Positions 33,870 through 46,225 of a DNA stretch of 64,000 nt are shown piece by piece. The DNA is from Lojkania enalia (Eukaryota > Ascomycota > Dothideomycetes > Pleosporales), in the NCBI GenBank assembly GCA_010094045.1, contig ML986599.1, positions 242,787 to 306,786 on the forward strand, written 5' to 3'. Within the stretch, counting starts at the first letter, position 1, and every line of letters starts with the position of its first letter. The notes under the pieces were generated by a model. The model made no database searches. It was not told the origin of the DNA and saw only the letters and a program-made list of their open reading frames with translations. The position numbers and the translations under genes were made by a program.

Positions 33870-36800
33870 ATGGCTGTTATTTCTGCGGTTGTAGACGTCA
33901 AGGATGCGCAAGTTCATGGAAAGCATTCTTCTCCGACCCCTAAAAACCCCTTGGACGCTGTCTTTAGATTGTTCTCTCAAGACGGTCCTTCATCGAGTGA
34001 GGCCGGAGAGCGATCACGAAAACGACGGAAGCTTGATACTGAAGTGAGGGTTGGACTGCAGCCGGTTGATGAGTTTGATGAGAACAAGAGCATTGTTCTT
34101 GCAAAAGTATTGGTCGATTTGGTAAGTGTTGGGATTAGGGTCTTTAGGGTCTTTCGGGTCCTGAGTGCGCTTGAATACTGACGCCTCACAGCATTTTCCC
34201 ATAAATAGTACGAATGAGCAGATTTCAAATGGGTCGCATCCTCCTGCTATTGTGACGTTCGAATCGTTCAGCAAAAATTCTGTGGATCATTTCACCTTTT
34301 CGCTATGGAGTCCGACCGAGTCCTCGACCGGTATCGAGTTTGTCGCTGCTACCAGCAGAAGCTCATTATCATCAATCACACCGTTCCTTAATACTGCCTC
34401 ATCGTTGCGAGAGACTGTTAATGGGAAGAAGCGGTCTCTGAAGCCCTCGGCTAGCTTCTGTCGTTGTCTTCTTATACCTACTAGGGACGGGCTTCGTCTA
34501 GAGACTGAGATTCGGTGGCTCATTGGCTTTTCCGTAACGGAGACACTGGGGCCGAGGACCTTATATGGCCAGAGGGATCTTAATATACTTTCGGAGTATT
34601 TCCCAGAAACCTCTCGTCAAGCTAGGACTCCCTGGTCTCTATCCGATTTCTACGATTCTGTTCACGTTCCACCTACCGAGTTGGACGTATCTCCTCGTAT
34701 TCGTGATAGTCCGATACAAAGTCGCCTATATCCTTTCCAGCAGAGAGCCGTCGATTGGCTACTGCAAAGGGAAGGCGTGAAATTTCCAACCTCGGGCGGC
34801 GAGCTTTGTAGACTGGAGCAGCACAACTTGGCTCCCGTCTCTTTTGTGCCAAAGAAGGACGCACTTGGCAAGAGCTGCTATGTTAGCCACCTCCGCGGGC
34901 TGATCGTATCTGACCTAGATACTGTTCACGATCCTGGGCGTACTCTTCGTGGAGGAATTTTGGCTGAAGAGATGGGCTTGGGCAAGACACTGGAGCTGAT
35001 CGCACTAATGTGTCATCATCAAAGGCCCATACTAGACGGCGATATCTATGATGCATACACAGGAGCCACGGTCAAAGCTTCTGGCTCCACATTAATAATT
35101 TCGCCCCCTTCCATACTCGAGCAGTGGATTAATGAAATCAACAATCATGCCCCGGAGCTAAAGGTATTTCATTACAAGGGTCTACCCGCACCTTCGGCCT
35201 CTAAAAGGGAACACGAAGAAGCCACTGTTGAGAATCTTTTGCGATATGATGTGGTAGTAACCACATACCCCGTATTATCCCGCGAAGTTCACCATGCTAC
35301 ACCACCTCCTGATCGTTCGCTCAGGAAAGAGAAACAGCACCAACCTAGAAAGAGCCCACTTGTTGGTATATCATGGTGGAGAGTCTGTCTAGACGAAGCC
35401 CAGATGGTTGAGAGTGGAGTAAGCCAGGCTGCGGTTGTGGCGCGGATCATACCGCGTGTCAACGCCTGGGCAGTATCAGGCACACCATTAAGGAAAGACA
35501 TTCAAGATCTACGCGGCTTGTTGACATTCCTCCGATATGAGCCGTTCGCTAGCAAAGCAATTTGGGAACGCCTTGACAAGGCTTCATTTCGGACCACGTT
35601 TAACCAGATCGCTCTACGACACACTAAAGATAAGATACGCGAAGAACTCCGACTACCTCCACAGAAACGTGTTGTCATTACTGTTCCATTCACTGCGATC
35701 GAGGAGCAAAATTATTCGGAGATGATTCGCCAAATGTGCGATGCATGTTTTCTTACCCCTGAAGGGCATCCCACAAGAGAAGGTATGGATGCTAGCTCTC
35801 TGGAGGTCATTGAGAAAATGCGCGAGTGGCTAGTCAGGCTCCGGCAGACATGTCTGCATGCTCACGTCGGCAAGAGGAATAGGAAAGCTCTAGGTGGAAG
35901 GAATGGACCTCTTCGGACTGTCGACGAAGTTTTGGAGGTAATGATTGAGCAAAATGATACATATCTCAAGGCCGAGGCTCGTGAAGTCATCCTTTCTTGG
36001 ATAAAGATGGGTCATTTATTGGGAAACGCGAGGGATGAGAACAATCGGGCTAGGCATGCTCTACAGCACTATGAGGCTGCGTTAGAAGACGCGCAAGGCT
36101 ACGTTAAGACGTGCCGAGAGGAAGTAATCATGGAAAAGGAAAAGTTTGGAATTCCATCGGTGGCGCCAAAAAAGCCCTCAACTCCGGAAGAAGATCTAGA
36201 CTCGGAAGATGAGGACAGAGGCGTTGAGCATCTAGGACGCGTTAGTGCAGTTCAGAAAAGTTTGCGTTCGTTTTTAGAGTTGGAGCACGCGTGTCAGTTC
36301 TTCATAGGCACATCGTATTTCCAGATAAAGTCAAATGAGGTCTTGACAAAGCCAGATTCTGCGGAGTTTCATCGGCTTGAAAAGCAGGAAGTTGAGTGGT
36401 ACGATAAAGCTAAGGCCACCCGAAAAGAATTGCTGCGGGAATCGCAATCCAGGGCGCAGCGTCAAATGAAGAAAATCAAATCCAAAACCCCATTCCATCA
36501 GGTACCCAATATTGCTGACCTTGCTGACCTTGGCGGTATCGAGAACGTAAAGGTTCTCGGCATGATGGACGATGTGACCGAGATATTGAATGCCCAAGCA
36601 AAGCAATTGGAGGAATGGCGTAGAAAAGTTGTTAATATCCTATTGATGCCATTGGTGGACGAGGACGAAGGCAAAGAAACCACCGGAGAAGAGTACGAGG
36701 ATTCGACAAAGGTTCAGGACGAGCTATACGTCTATATTATGGCTTTGAGAACGCTCGTGGCAGATAGGAATATGGCCGTAAACGGAGTCCAAGATATTCT

Positions 36801-38424
36801 TCTCGAACACGAAATGAAGGCGGCAGAGAAACAGGCGACTTCGAAGCAGGGGCACGCTCCAGAGCTTGTTCTTGAAGTGGTGGAAGCGCGTCGCAAGCTT
36901 AAACCGACAGCAGAGGTCGGATCTTTGAAAGGAGTTGTGGCGGGGATGCGTTCTTTGATTACTTCTCTTCAGTGGCGAGCGGACGGGGGAGACCATCGAG
37001 CCGCTACCGAGCTTGCGATTGCGCAAAGACATTTCTCAGCAATCCAGAGGATCGCCAACGAACAAGCCAAGACTCTGACGGAGCTAGAAAAAGAGCAAGA
37101 AATGTTCCGAGCTGCAATGAATCAACGTCTCGAGTTCTACCGCCAGCTTCAACACATATCGGACACGGTTGCCCCGTGGAAAGATGAGCTGGATGCGACG
37201 CTGGATCGGCAGGAAGTTGATCATACGGCGCGGAAGATAAATGACTCTAGCAAGAAACTGAGCGGCTTGAAGACAAAACAAACTTATCTGACGAATCTCC
37301 GGCGCGAGAATCAACAACCCGACCTCGTGCACGAATGTATCATCTGTCAGGATGAGTTTGAGATTGGTGTACTTACCGCTTGCGGCCACAAGGTTTGTTT
37401 CACCCATATTTTCATAGCTTACCGCTACTGACATGCTTGTAAGTATTGTAAGGAATGCATCAACCAGTGGTGGTACGCACACCGTACTTGTCCGCTGTGC
37501 AAGATCAGACTCCACACCACAGACTTCACGGACATCAATTTCAAGCCAAGTGCCATCAAGGCGCAAGAGGAGACGCATGAGCAAGGAAGCCCATCTCAGC
37601 CTTCGACCCCTTCATCGTCCAGCACCTCTATTTATTCGGACATTAGCGATTCAGTGATGAAAGAGATCAAGACGATCGATCTCGACGGTTCCTATGGTAC
37701 GAAAATCGACATGATTGCAAGGCATCTTCTGTGGATCCGCCACAACGATCCAGGCGCCAAGTCTATCGTCTTCTCCCAATTCGGCGACTTCCTCGAGGTC
37801 CTTCGAGAGGCACTACGGAAGTGGAAAATCGGAGCAAGCAGCATCAGCGACAAGCATGGCATCTCGCTGTTCAGGGAGGACCCGGCGGTGGAATGCTTCT
37901 TACTCGATGCAAAGTCGGACTCGTCCGGGTTGAACCTGGTCAATGCTACTTACGTGTTTCTCTGCGAGCCGCTTATCAATCCGGCGATTGAGTTGCAGGC
38001 CATTGCACGGGTGCACCGAATTGGACAGCAGCGCCCGACGACAGTGTTCATGTACCTAGTTAGTGACACGGTGGAAGAAGCCATCTACGACATCTCGGTC
38101 TCGCGGCGGTTGGAGCATATCGGTCAAGCGAGGAAATCAGAGCCGGGGTCATCACGGTCAGCCGCGGCGACCCCTGCGCTGCAGGAGAAGACATTAGAGG
38201 CGGCAAACTCCATGGAGATGGAGGCAGCTCCCTTGAAGCAATTGCTGCGCAAGAAAGGCGATGGGGAGATCGTCAAGGTGGACGATCTGTGGGGTTGCTT
38301 GTTTGGCAAACCCCGGAAGCAGCATCGGACTGTGCTAGACCAGGAGGTGGGGAGGCATGTCAGGGCGGAGGCGGCTGAGAAGAGGATGGCGCTGGCGCGG
38401 AGGGCGGCGTCTGCGTCTGGATGA
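33870..38424 (+). CDS. SNF2 helicase with RING finger, SHPRH/IRC20 type
   Basis: A predicted nuclear chromatin remodeller and E3 ubiquitin ligase related to human SHPRH and yeast Irc20, which act in DNA damage tolerance and recombination. Three exons, 33870-34121, 34192-37392 and 37444-38424, encode 1477 residues. The SNF2 N-lobe begins with YPFQQRAVDWLLQREG; the Walker A motif is RGGILAEEMGLGKTLELIAL (about residue 337). The helicase box II is DEAQ (about 483), followed by NAWAVSGTPLRKDIQDLRGLL. A long helical insertion splits the helicase. Inside it, a C3HC4 RING (about 1132-1170, CIICQDEF ... ACGHKYCKECINQWW ... CPLC) is interrupted by an intron that falls exactly at CGHK/YC. The C-lobe has KSIVFSQFGDFLEVL and ARVHRIGQQRPTTVF. 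This RING-inside-helicase order is diagnostic of the family. Confidence 0.93.
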
Positions 38425-39090
38425 CTGATTGCCGTACAGTAGCGGACGGTGGATGGCGCTGATTAGGGGATTTGCCCCGGGATAGCTAGTGGGTCTGGAG
38501 GGCGGGCTAGGCGCGCTCTCTCTTTCTCTCCAATAGTGGGCAGATATCCCCTTCATAGACGGATATTTGCGCTCTTCAATAAGGTGGATTTTGAGCGGTT
38601 CTTGTTGTTTTGAAGCTTGCTGGGCTATCTCTATTGTAGTCGACATGCCTCAGCAATTGTGCATGTCTGCGGCTGAGAGTCGCCGCCAGCGCGGTCAATA
38701 AAAAATAGGAAGCCCATGGCACACCGTACCCGTCGTCCTCGTTTCGTCTTGTCGGATCGAACGGCGCGGCGTGGTAGCCTTGCCAGCAGCCCATCCCATA
38801 TAACCGGGCGAATCAAGTGGCACAGCTAGACTCTCAAGGCAAGCGCATGCACGCATGCTGTACACGTAAATTTTTCTTCTTTTTTTCGCCTTTTTTTCCC
38901 ATACGGCGACGAACAGCGCAGAAGACACGTGCGCATGTCGTTGTTGGCGGGGACAAGACAAGCCTTTGAGCGAAAGCTTGGGGGGAAAGCCAAGCGTAGA
39001 TAGGGCCCCACGCGGCCCCCCCCCCGATTTGGAATGCAGACCTTGTTCGCTGGGCTGGCTGGGTAGCGCGCGGCCGAGATCCGATCGGAT

Positions 39091-39108
39091 GGCTGGCTGG
39101 CTGGCTGG
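39091..39108. repeat. (GGCT)n microsatellite
   Basis: Four and a half uninterrupted GGCT units. Confidence 0.9.
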
Positions 39109-39315
39109 TGCCGGGCATACGTTTGGGCGGCGGTCCGGGCTGGCCGGGTTTTTGGTTATTGAGGGCGTGGGATTGGGGCTGGGATGGTGGAGCGTCTGTT
39201 TGGTGGGTGCAGATGGTGGAGGGATGGATAAGCTCAGGGCGAAGAGGCCGTGCCGGGTGGGTACGACGGCGGGTTGTACGAGTAGCGGCGCGCAGCAGTA
39301 CGCCTCATTATCATT

Positions 39316-39338
39316 AGCAGCAGCAGCAGCAGCAGCAG
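39316..39338. repeat. (AGC)n microsatellite
   Basis: Between seven and eight AGC units in non-coding DNA upstream of palF/RIM8. Confidence 0.9.
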
Positions 39339-39960
39339 TGCAAGGTCGCCGAAGGATGCAGCAGCTAGGGCGCCCGTCGTAGTGTTGTTTCGGGGACTGT
39401 ATGCGCTCTGTGTGGGCTTGATGCTGGATGGTAATGGGAGGACGGGCACCTGAGTCTGGGAGGGCTGCTCTAGGGCCGGCGACCGGCCAGCCAGTCCTGC
39501 ACTAGTCCTTCCGCACCCGCACGTTCAGGACGCTCAAACTCATGCTCACGCTGCTGCTAATGCCACTATGGTTACTACTTACCTACTCCTTGCTGCCGCC
39601 GTGAGGTGATGGCCCATGGCTGAAATGTGGAGCCCGTGCCCGCTCTCACTCGCTCGCAGACCAGCACCCAGGCCAGCACCCAGGCCCGGCACCCAGTACG
39701 GTATACATCTGATGTGCAGGTCCTTCCATCCAACCTCCGACTGCCCTGCTTCTCCGTCTCTCCTTTCCCTTCCTCTCCTGGCCCCTTTCGCCTTCTCCCA
39801 GCTTCTGACGGCCTCTGAATCCGCCTCTCACCACCGCCCTACCTGCCGCCCCGTTGCTCTGTTCTGATCTGCAGCAGCCTTCTCGGCATACCGAACCCAG
39901 CCGGCATTGGCATCGCACTGCTGCCGTGTCCAGACCCTGCCCTTTGGCACCTGAAGTGCA

Positions 39961-39974
39961 CTTGGCAAGCCAAG
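39961..39974. promoter_or_regulatory. Inverted pair of PacC/Rim101-type sites
   Basis: CTTGGC (39961-39966) and GCCAAG (39969-39974) form a palindrome around AA; each half matches the PacC/Rim101 core GCCARG. Another CTTGGC lies near 40731. In yeasts Rim101 binds such sites and represses RIM8. It lies about 840 bp upstream of the palF/RIM8 start codon. Confidence 0.45.
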
Positions 39975-40814
39975 AGGGGGGCCGATCGCAGGCGCACGCT
40001 GGGCATCTCTGTGCGCTTGCTTCCTTCGACGTCAACCGGTGCTTGTAAGTTCGCCCTCTCTACCGCCCCTCCCAGCCTTGTCTTCTTCGTTCCCCCGTCT
40101 GGGTTGTCTTCGGCGTTGCTATCGCCATTGCTGCGTTCCTGGCATGCTGTCTGTCGCACGCCATGCGAGCTTGTATCTATGCCCTTGTAGCTCGCGCTCA
40201 ATAATGCACCTTCTCCGCGTCCCCACGCTACCCTGCACTGCCTCACTGGTCCACGCGGGACTCGTCCCAACGTCAGTTTTGCCCGACTACCTACCTCACT
40301 CGCCACGACAGCCGCTGGCTTCCCTTCGCCATGCTGACTGCTTCCCTCGGGAATTTAGACTTGCTACATCGCCCGTGCTCGTCCGATCGCCTCGAACTTC
40401 ACCCTGACGGACTGGTGACGCCGCGCGTCACCATTGGGCAGCTCTTTGACCACATCTTTCTCCTATTGCGGCGCGCTATCACCACCCGTCTAGATCGTAT
40501 CATCTTTTGTAGTCTTCCTCGTCGAGCTCCGATTCTTCCCTGACGCATTTGGTCGATTTTCCCCGTGTTGTGCCCGTCCTCATCTCTCCTTAGTCGACCC
40601 CCTCGAGGTCGCCAGCGCTTCCCTCCTTGAATACACATTACCTTCTTGGATAGCATTTCTCGTGAACGCACTCGTAACTGAAATATACCTACTTGGTCGT
40701 TGTAGGGTCGGATATACATTGTTTGGCAACCTTGGCCTTTGGACACCACGCAAGACTTGTTGGCAACACAATTCTAGGCGCGGGTAGCCGCACCATGTGT
40801 GCAATACAAAGATT

Positions 40815-42885
40815 ATGACGTCCAGTCCTACCCGTGGTCCCGGTAGATCACTCTTCGCACGGTTGAAGTCGCCACTGTCATCCAAGCCGCGCAATTTCAC
40901 CGAGTTCTACATTCAACCCGACGATCCGCACCGCCAGTATGCGCCGGGGGATATAATAAGCGGAAGCGTAATTATAAAGGTCATCAAGCCGTTGAGGATA
41001 ACGCATTTGGTCATCTCTTTGCATGGCTATGCCCAAGTTTTCAAGAACCCGAATTCGCCCGGAGATGCGTATCGGAACTACAGCACCACTGTAGGCTCGG
41101 GGAAGGGGAGAAAAGGGGGAAGCTATTTCGGTAATGGATTTGTGTCGCTTTTCGAGGACGAGGCGGTACTTTGTGGCGAAGGCAGGCTAGGAGAGGGCGT
41201 ATATCATTTTAATTTCGAGCTGGAGTTTCCCTCAAAGGGACTACCCAGCAGTATTGATGTATGCCCTTCATTTACTGCTAACGCGCGTCCTAATTCCACT
41301 AACCTTCAAATCTAGTTCGAACGTGGCACTATTTCTTATATGCTGACATGTACATTAACGCGCCCGACTACCATTTCGCCTATCACGTCCTGCGACACCA
41401 AAGTCTATTTAATGGATGTCATCGATATTGCTCCGGTACCGGAACCGAAGCCTCGAGTCATATCGCTTGAGCCAATATCGAGAAGAGCTCGCACTAAATC
41501 CGTGCGGAGACGTCCCACCATAACAGAAATAAAACATGGATCGGACAATACTGATTCAACGCGGAATGGACGGGTGTCAGAGTTAAACAGCGTGGCGGAA
41601 GAGAGTGATACTCCAGGCAGCCCTGCGCCCAGCGATGTCAGTTTTGAGAGCCAGTTTAGTAGCGGAAATGGCTCTGGGACCGAATATGGTATCCGCTCCG
41701 TAAATACTACTACGGAAGGCACTACTTCAATCAACGGAAGCCGAACGACATTCAAAGGAAAAATAATTACGGCGACAATTGATGTGTTAAAAGGCGGATT
41801 TTTGCGAGGGGACCATATTCCAATCAAGATCTCGGTCAACCACACCAAACATGTCAGAAGTCTTAAAGGCATCATAATCACCCTTTATCGACAAGCGCGT
41901 GTAGATATGCACCCTGCCCTTCCGGTTGCGCCGAACAGCAAGGGCGACAAGACAAAATCTGAGGATTACTACCCAAAGTCAAAAACAGGCTTGGGTGGAC
42001 TATCTCTCTCTTCAGCTGGATCTAGCCATCTCTTCCGGAAGGATTTATCCCAGTCATTCGCACCTCTTTTCATCGACCCGAGGACGCTCACAGCGGAGGT
42101 AAAGTGCGCTGTCCGCGTTCCCGATGAAGCCTTCCCCACGATATCGAATGTACCCGGCGCGATGATCAGCTTTCGATATTTTGTTGAAGTAGTCGTGGAC
42201 ATCCAAGGCAAACTTACGGGACTCGACCGCATTTTCCCTAATACTGGCCTTGTTAGTGTCGGGAACACTCCGGTCAGTGGTCAAAATAATGATGCAACAG
42301 GCGGAATGTTCTCGACTTGGGGGGGTAGCTTTGCCGACACGGATTCAATTCGGCGCGAGAAAGGTGTCATATCGTGTGTCTTCGAGGTTGTCATCGGCAC
42401 AAAAGATAGCGAACGGAACGGAAAGAAGAAGAAGAAGCAGCAGCAACAGCAACAGCAGCCACAAGAGACTGAGCGGGTATCGCAAGAAGGGGTCCATGAG
42501 ATCCCCTTTGGTCCTGGTGAAGAGTCTTATCCGCAGGACCGTTATGATCAGAACTATTACGGCTACGATGAAAATGGACAGTATTATGATGAATATGGAT
42601 ACGGCGACGGTTATGGCGACTACTACAACAACCTAGCTTATCAAGAGACGGATGCGTCGCAGCCTCCCTACGTTCCTCCATCCAACGCTCAGCAAGAAGA
42701 GGGCCTATCCGAAAAGGATCGACTAAGAAGAGCAGAGGCCCGCTTATTACCCTCACAACCCCCGGGCACCGGCCCTTCATCACTGTCAACCCAACCAAGC
42801 ATCCCTCCCTCAGCGCCCATATTACCCGAAGACGATGACCCAAACCCTCCATACTTTCCATCCGAACCATCGTTATCATCATCGT

Positions 42886-42923
<38 letters not shown>

Positions 42924-43370
42924 GCGGCGGCGGTGGCGGCAGCATCATCACCACTACCGGCCTTCGCGCCATTATCCTATACTACCCCGCCACTGCGAAC
43001 CCCGGACGACGAAACGCGCACGGCGACAGGCTCATCCACAACGATAAGCGTCGCGCCACACCCAACACAATCTCCCACCAGCGACCCCAACCACGCGAAG
43101 CCCCTCCCCCCCCTCCCTCCCTTGTCCCCGGCCCCGGGCTACTTCCCCCCTCCGTCCTCTTCCTCTGCGCACGTTGAGCCTACGGACGATAAGCAGGAAC
43201 TGCAGCGCCGCAGACTGGAACTGGAACGCAGTGCCCCTCCCGACAACCCCGACGGGGTTGCGGGCCCCTCGGCGCCGACGGAGCGGATGGGTGGCTTGCC
43301 GCTCGCGCCCTCGGCGCCGGTGCTAGATGAGGGGGATGAGGGGGAAGGGTTACCGGCTTATCATCGGTAG
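40815..43370 (+). CDS. palF: pH-response arrestin PalF/RIM8
   Basis: An arrestin-like adaptor that links the plasma-membrane pH sensor PalH/Rim21 to the ESCRT machinery, leading to PacC/Rim101 processing. Two exons, 40815-41258 and 41316-43370, encode 832 residues. The start is the ATG at 40815; the GTG upstream was rejected. Arrestin N-domain features are RNFTEFYIQPDDPHRQYAPG, RITHLVISLHGYAQVFKN, GNGFVSLFEDEAVLCGEGRL and, across the splice, LPSSID/FERGTISYMLTCTL. The C-domain includes GGFLRGDHIPIKISVNHTKH and ends near ISCVFEVVIGTKD. The tail is disordered: poly-Gln (from 42439), a Tyr/Asp-rich patch, and a poly-Ala run from a CAG/GCG tract (42886-42930). The family call rests on the arrestin order and FERGTISY block. 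Confidence 0.85.
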
Positions 43371-43929
43371 CCGTAGCTGTGTGTGTGTAGGTGGGTTGGT
43401 GGGTTTTGGTGTATTGGAGATGGGTGTTTTCGGCGAGGATGAGGATTGTGTTTGGAACATGGTGTGTAAGGCTTTGGGCGCGCTTTATCATCTTGGATAT
43501 ATGTTGAACATGCATAATGGCGTTTCCGAGGAATTGATAAGGGGAGGGATGTGGTGAGGGAGATATAGGGCGTTTTAGGGGGTTTTTGGGGATGGGATAC
43601 TGGGTTGGGTTGATATAGATTTGGACTTTGGACATGATACCTCGGATGAGAAATGAAGCGAAAGTTTTATGTTATTATGTTATATTACTTGGCCTTGATG
43701 TGTGGTGTTGGGATGGTGAGTGTGCAGTGTTGGTTTGTACAGAGGAAAAGAAACGGTATATGAATCCCTTTTGCCGCGAACACGTACGATGGATCCGACC
43801 GATCGATCGGTCGGTGCGCCCCTAGGTTTCCCATATATATAGGCACAAACATACTCCCCCCTCCGTCCTACCAATCATCCCGGCCCACTCTACACTCACC
43901 ACGCCCCTCAACGACCATCTCGCTCTCGT
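43371..43929. other. Convergent 3' flanks
   Basis: 3' regions of palF/RIM8 (+) and the 165-residue gene (-). No gene is visible. It contains GT-rich DNA after the palF stop and GATCGATCGGTCGGT-like sequence near 43800. Confidence 0.55.
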
Positions 43930-44731
43930 TCAACCCAACAGCCGCGCCCGGTGCTCCGCCACGATCTGCAGGTCATGCGCATGCGCCAAATACTTGGTGC
44001 GCAGGACCGCGATCCTGTGCGCCATACCCGTTTCCAGAGCTATTTTCCGCTGGAGCAGGGTTTGGAGGTGGGTGAGGGTTGTGTCGTGGGTTTGCGCGCT
44101 ACATACGTCTTAGTTTAAATATATAAAGAGATAGAGATAATAGAAAGGGAGGAACGGGGGGAAAGGCTTGGGTTGGGGGAGCGTACGCATTAGCACTGTA
44201 GTCGTCGAAGAGCTTGGCCAGCGAGTCGCGGATGTTGGAGAAAGAAGTCTGGTATCGGATATTGATGGATGATTTGCGGGATTTGTGGCGCTTGCGTTGC
44301 TAGAGAAGTGGGCGTGTTAGTGATTTGCACATGCCTTGCCTCGTACTGATTTGGTTGTTCGGTTCTCTAATTTGTGAGATGGGAGGTTTTGGGCTGGCGG
44401 GTAGCAAAAGTATGATAACTTAAATAGCGATAAGGTTGTATATATATATTTGTGTAATTGTGTTGTGAGGCAATGCAGGGTTAGTGGACGTGCTCAATGT
44501 ATGTACACTACATACATCGTCGACCATCTTGGACACCAGCTGCTGCAATTTATTGTCGCCGGGGACTCGGCCAGCTTGCCGCAGGTCCTCGGCTTCGGGG
44601 GATTGTTCTCGGGGCGAGGAAGATGCGTCGTCGTCGTCGTCGTCGTCGTCGTCATGTTCGACCTGCGCGATGCCGCGCTTGCGGGATGGATAGGTGGAGG
44701 TTTCCAGGGGTGGGGAAGATTGGGGAGGCAT
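43930..44731 (-). CDS. Small predicted coiled-coil protein, function unknown
   Basis: Three exons on the minus strand, 44731-44516, 44299-44187 and 44098-43930, give 165 residues with frame kept. The N-terminus is polar, with a run of nine Asp encoded by a (GTC)9 microsatellite read on the opposite strand (44627-44653), then SSSPREQSPEAEDLRQ. Exon 2 encodes a basic patch, QRKRHKSRKSSINIRYQ, and a helical stretch, SFSNIRDSLAKLFDDYSANA. Exon 3 is helical and His/Leu-rich, ending RARLLG. The size and helical pattern resemble small subunits of kinetochore or BLOC-type complexes, but I see no diagnostic motif. The first intron (216 nt) is long for this genome. The gene is divergent from PXR1. Confidence 0.65.
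44627..44653. repeat. (GTC)9 coding microsatellite
   Basis: Nine uninterrupted units; on the minus strand these are the GAC codons of the poly-Asp run in the 165-residue protein. Confidence 0.95.
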
Positions 44732-45013
44732 TGTGGTTAGTCAGGCCGGGATGGTGTTAGTTGAGATTGATCAATTGCGTTGCTGCCTCTAACTTCTGGC
44801 GAGGCGTGATGAATCGTAAAGCGAGGCGAAGTTTTCGCAGGGTGGGTGAGGTGAAATGGAATTGGGCGAAGCGGAGATGCGGGGAAGGAGCAACGCCAAG
44901 ATTTCGCGGTCCGTGCGCCGCATATCACCGAAATTTCGAACCCACGAACCTTCGACGCACATCCGCATCCCTCCCTCACTAACTCCCCCATTATTCGAGA
45001 CAAAGTGCCCAAG

Positions 45014-46225
45014 ATGGGACTCGCGGCGCCGAAAAAGTATGCCTCACTCCTTCCTGCACCTTCCCCCTACCCAATTCGCGCCAAATGTTGATCAGAATGG
45101 AGCGATAAGAAGCTGACCAGTATCCAAAGCCGCACCCGCATCTCCCATGACCCGCAAAACACCACCTGGGCCAACAACACCTCGCGCTTCGGCCACCGGA
45201 TCCTGACCTCGCGCGGCTGGACCCCGGGTTCCTCGCTCGGCGCGCAGAATGCAAAGCACTCCACGCACTACACCGCCGCCTCGCACTCGCACATCCGCGT
45301 CTTGCTAAAAGACGATAACCTGGGCCTAGGCGCTAAGCGCGGGAGCGAGCATGCGGAGAACTTTGGGCTTGCGGGCCTGGAAAACGTGCTAGGGAGATTG
45401 AATGGGAGGGCAGAGGAAGTGAAGAAGGAAGAGGAGAGGAGGGATGGCGTGGAGAAACGGCGGTGGGTGGTCAATAGGTATGGGTTTATGAATTTTGTGT
45501 TTGGAGGGTTTCTTGTTGGGGGGGATATTGTGAGTAAGGAGGAAGTTGTTAAGGCGGAAAGGGAGATCAAGATCGAGGTTAAGGAGGAGGACGTCGAGAT
45601 GAAGATTGAGGATGCGCAGGAGAGGAAGGAGAAGAAGCGGAAGAGGAGTAGGGATGATAAGGACGTGACGGAGGATAGAGGGGAGCAGCCGAGGCTCAAG
45701 AGGAAGAAGAAGAGCATCGATCTTAAAGCTGTGGCTGCGGCGGATGAGGCAGCCGAGAAGGAGAAGTCCATAAAGCCTTCATTCTCAGACCCAGACACAA
45801 CCGTCTCATCCCCCGGTCCTCTAGTTAGAGAACCCCCTTCAGACAGGGCAAAACGAAAAGCGGAAAAGCGCGCCAGGAAAGAGGAAAAGAAGCTCAAGAA
45901 AGCTTTAAAGAAAGCAGCAAAGGACGCCGCCAAATCCAACCCTACGCAGGAAGCCGCCGCTTCGCCAAGCTCAGAAGGTGAAGAGAGCGAGACTACACCC
46001 AGCACATCTACCCCTACAACCGGTACATCCACGCCGATAACCTCTGCAGGCCTCACCTTCGCCGGCGGCCGCCATGCTGCAAGGGCCAAGTTCATAAGAA
46101 GCAAGAAAATGGCGGGTATGGACGCGCAGGCTTTGAAGGAAGTAAGCTACGCTGCCCCACAATATTATTTCTTGACATGTGATTCTAATATACTCCAGAT
46201 TTTCATGATCAAAACCCCATCATGA
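45014..46225 (+). CDS. PXR1: PinX1-related protein 1, G-patch
   Basis: A nucleolar G-patch protein that stimulates the Prp43 helicase in rRNA and snoRNA maturation; the human homologue PINX1 also binds telomerase. Three exons, 45014-45036, 45130-46141 and 46199-46225, encode 353 residues. The first exon is 23 nt (MGLAAPK plus two bases) and the last is 27 nt (IFMIKTPS). The N-terminus MGLAAPKNRTRISHDPQNTTW and the G-patch (SRFGHRILTSRGWTPGSSLG) are characteristic, followed by IRVLLKDDNLGLGAKRG. The middle is Lys/Glu-rich with several nuclear or nucleolar signals such as KEKKRKRSRDD. The end, GRHAARAKFIRSKK ... ALKE/IFMIK, is conserved in the family. It shares a 282-bp divergent promoter with the 165-residue gene. 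Confidence 0.95.

Larger units (their letters stand above)
38425..40814. other. Long intergenic region and leader of palF/RIM8
   Basis: 2.4 kb with pyrimidine-rich stretches, a GGCT microsatellite (39091-39108), an AGC microsatellite (39316-39338) and a PacC-type inverted repeat (39961-39974). A GTAAGT near 40047 could be the donor of a leader intron. Open frames on both strands overlap each other and are not convincing. Confidence 0.55.

Noticed and set aside
45268..46104. 278-codon minus-strand frame opposite PXR1
   Set aside because: A shadow of the Lys/Glu-rich PXR1 coding sequence, which reads as Ser/Leu/Phe on the other strand.
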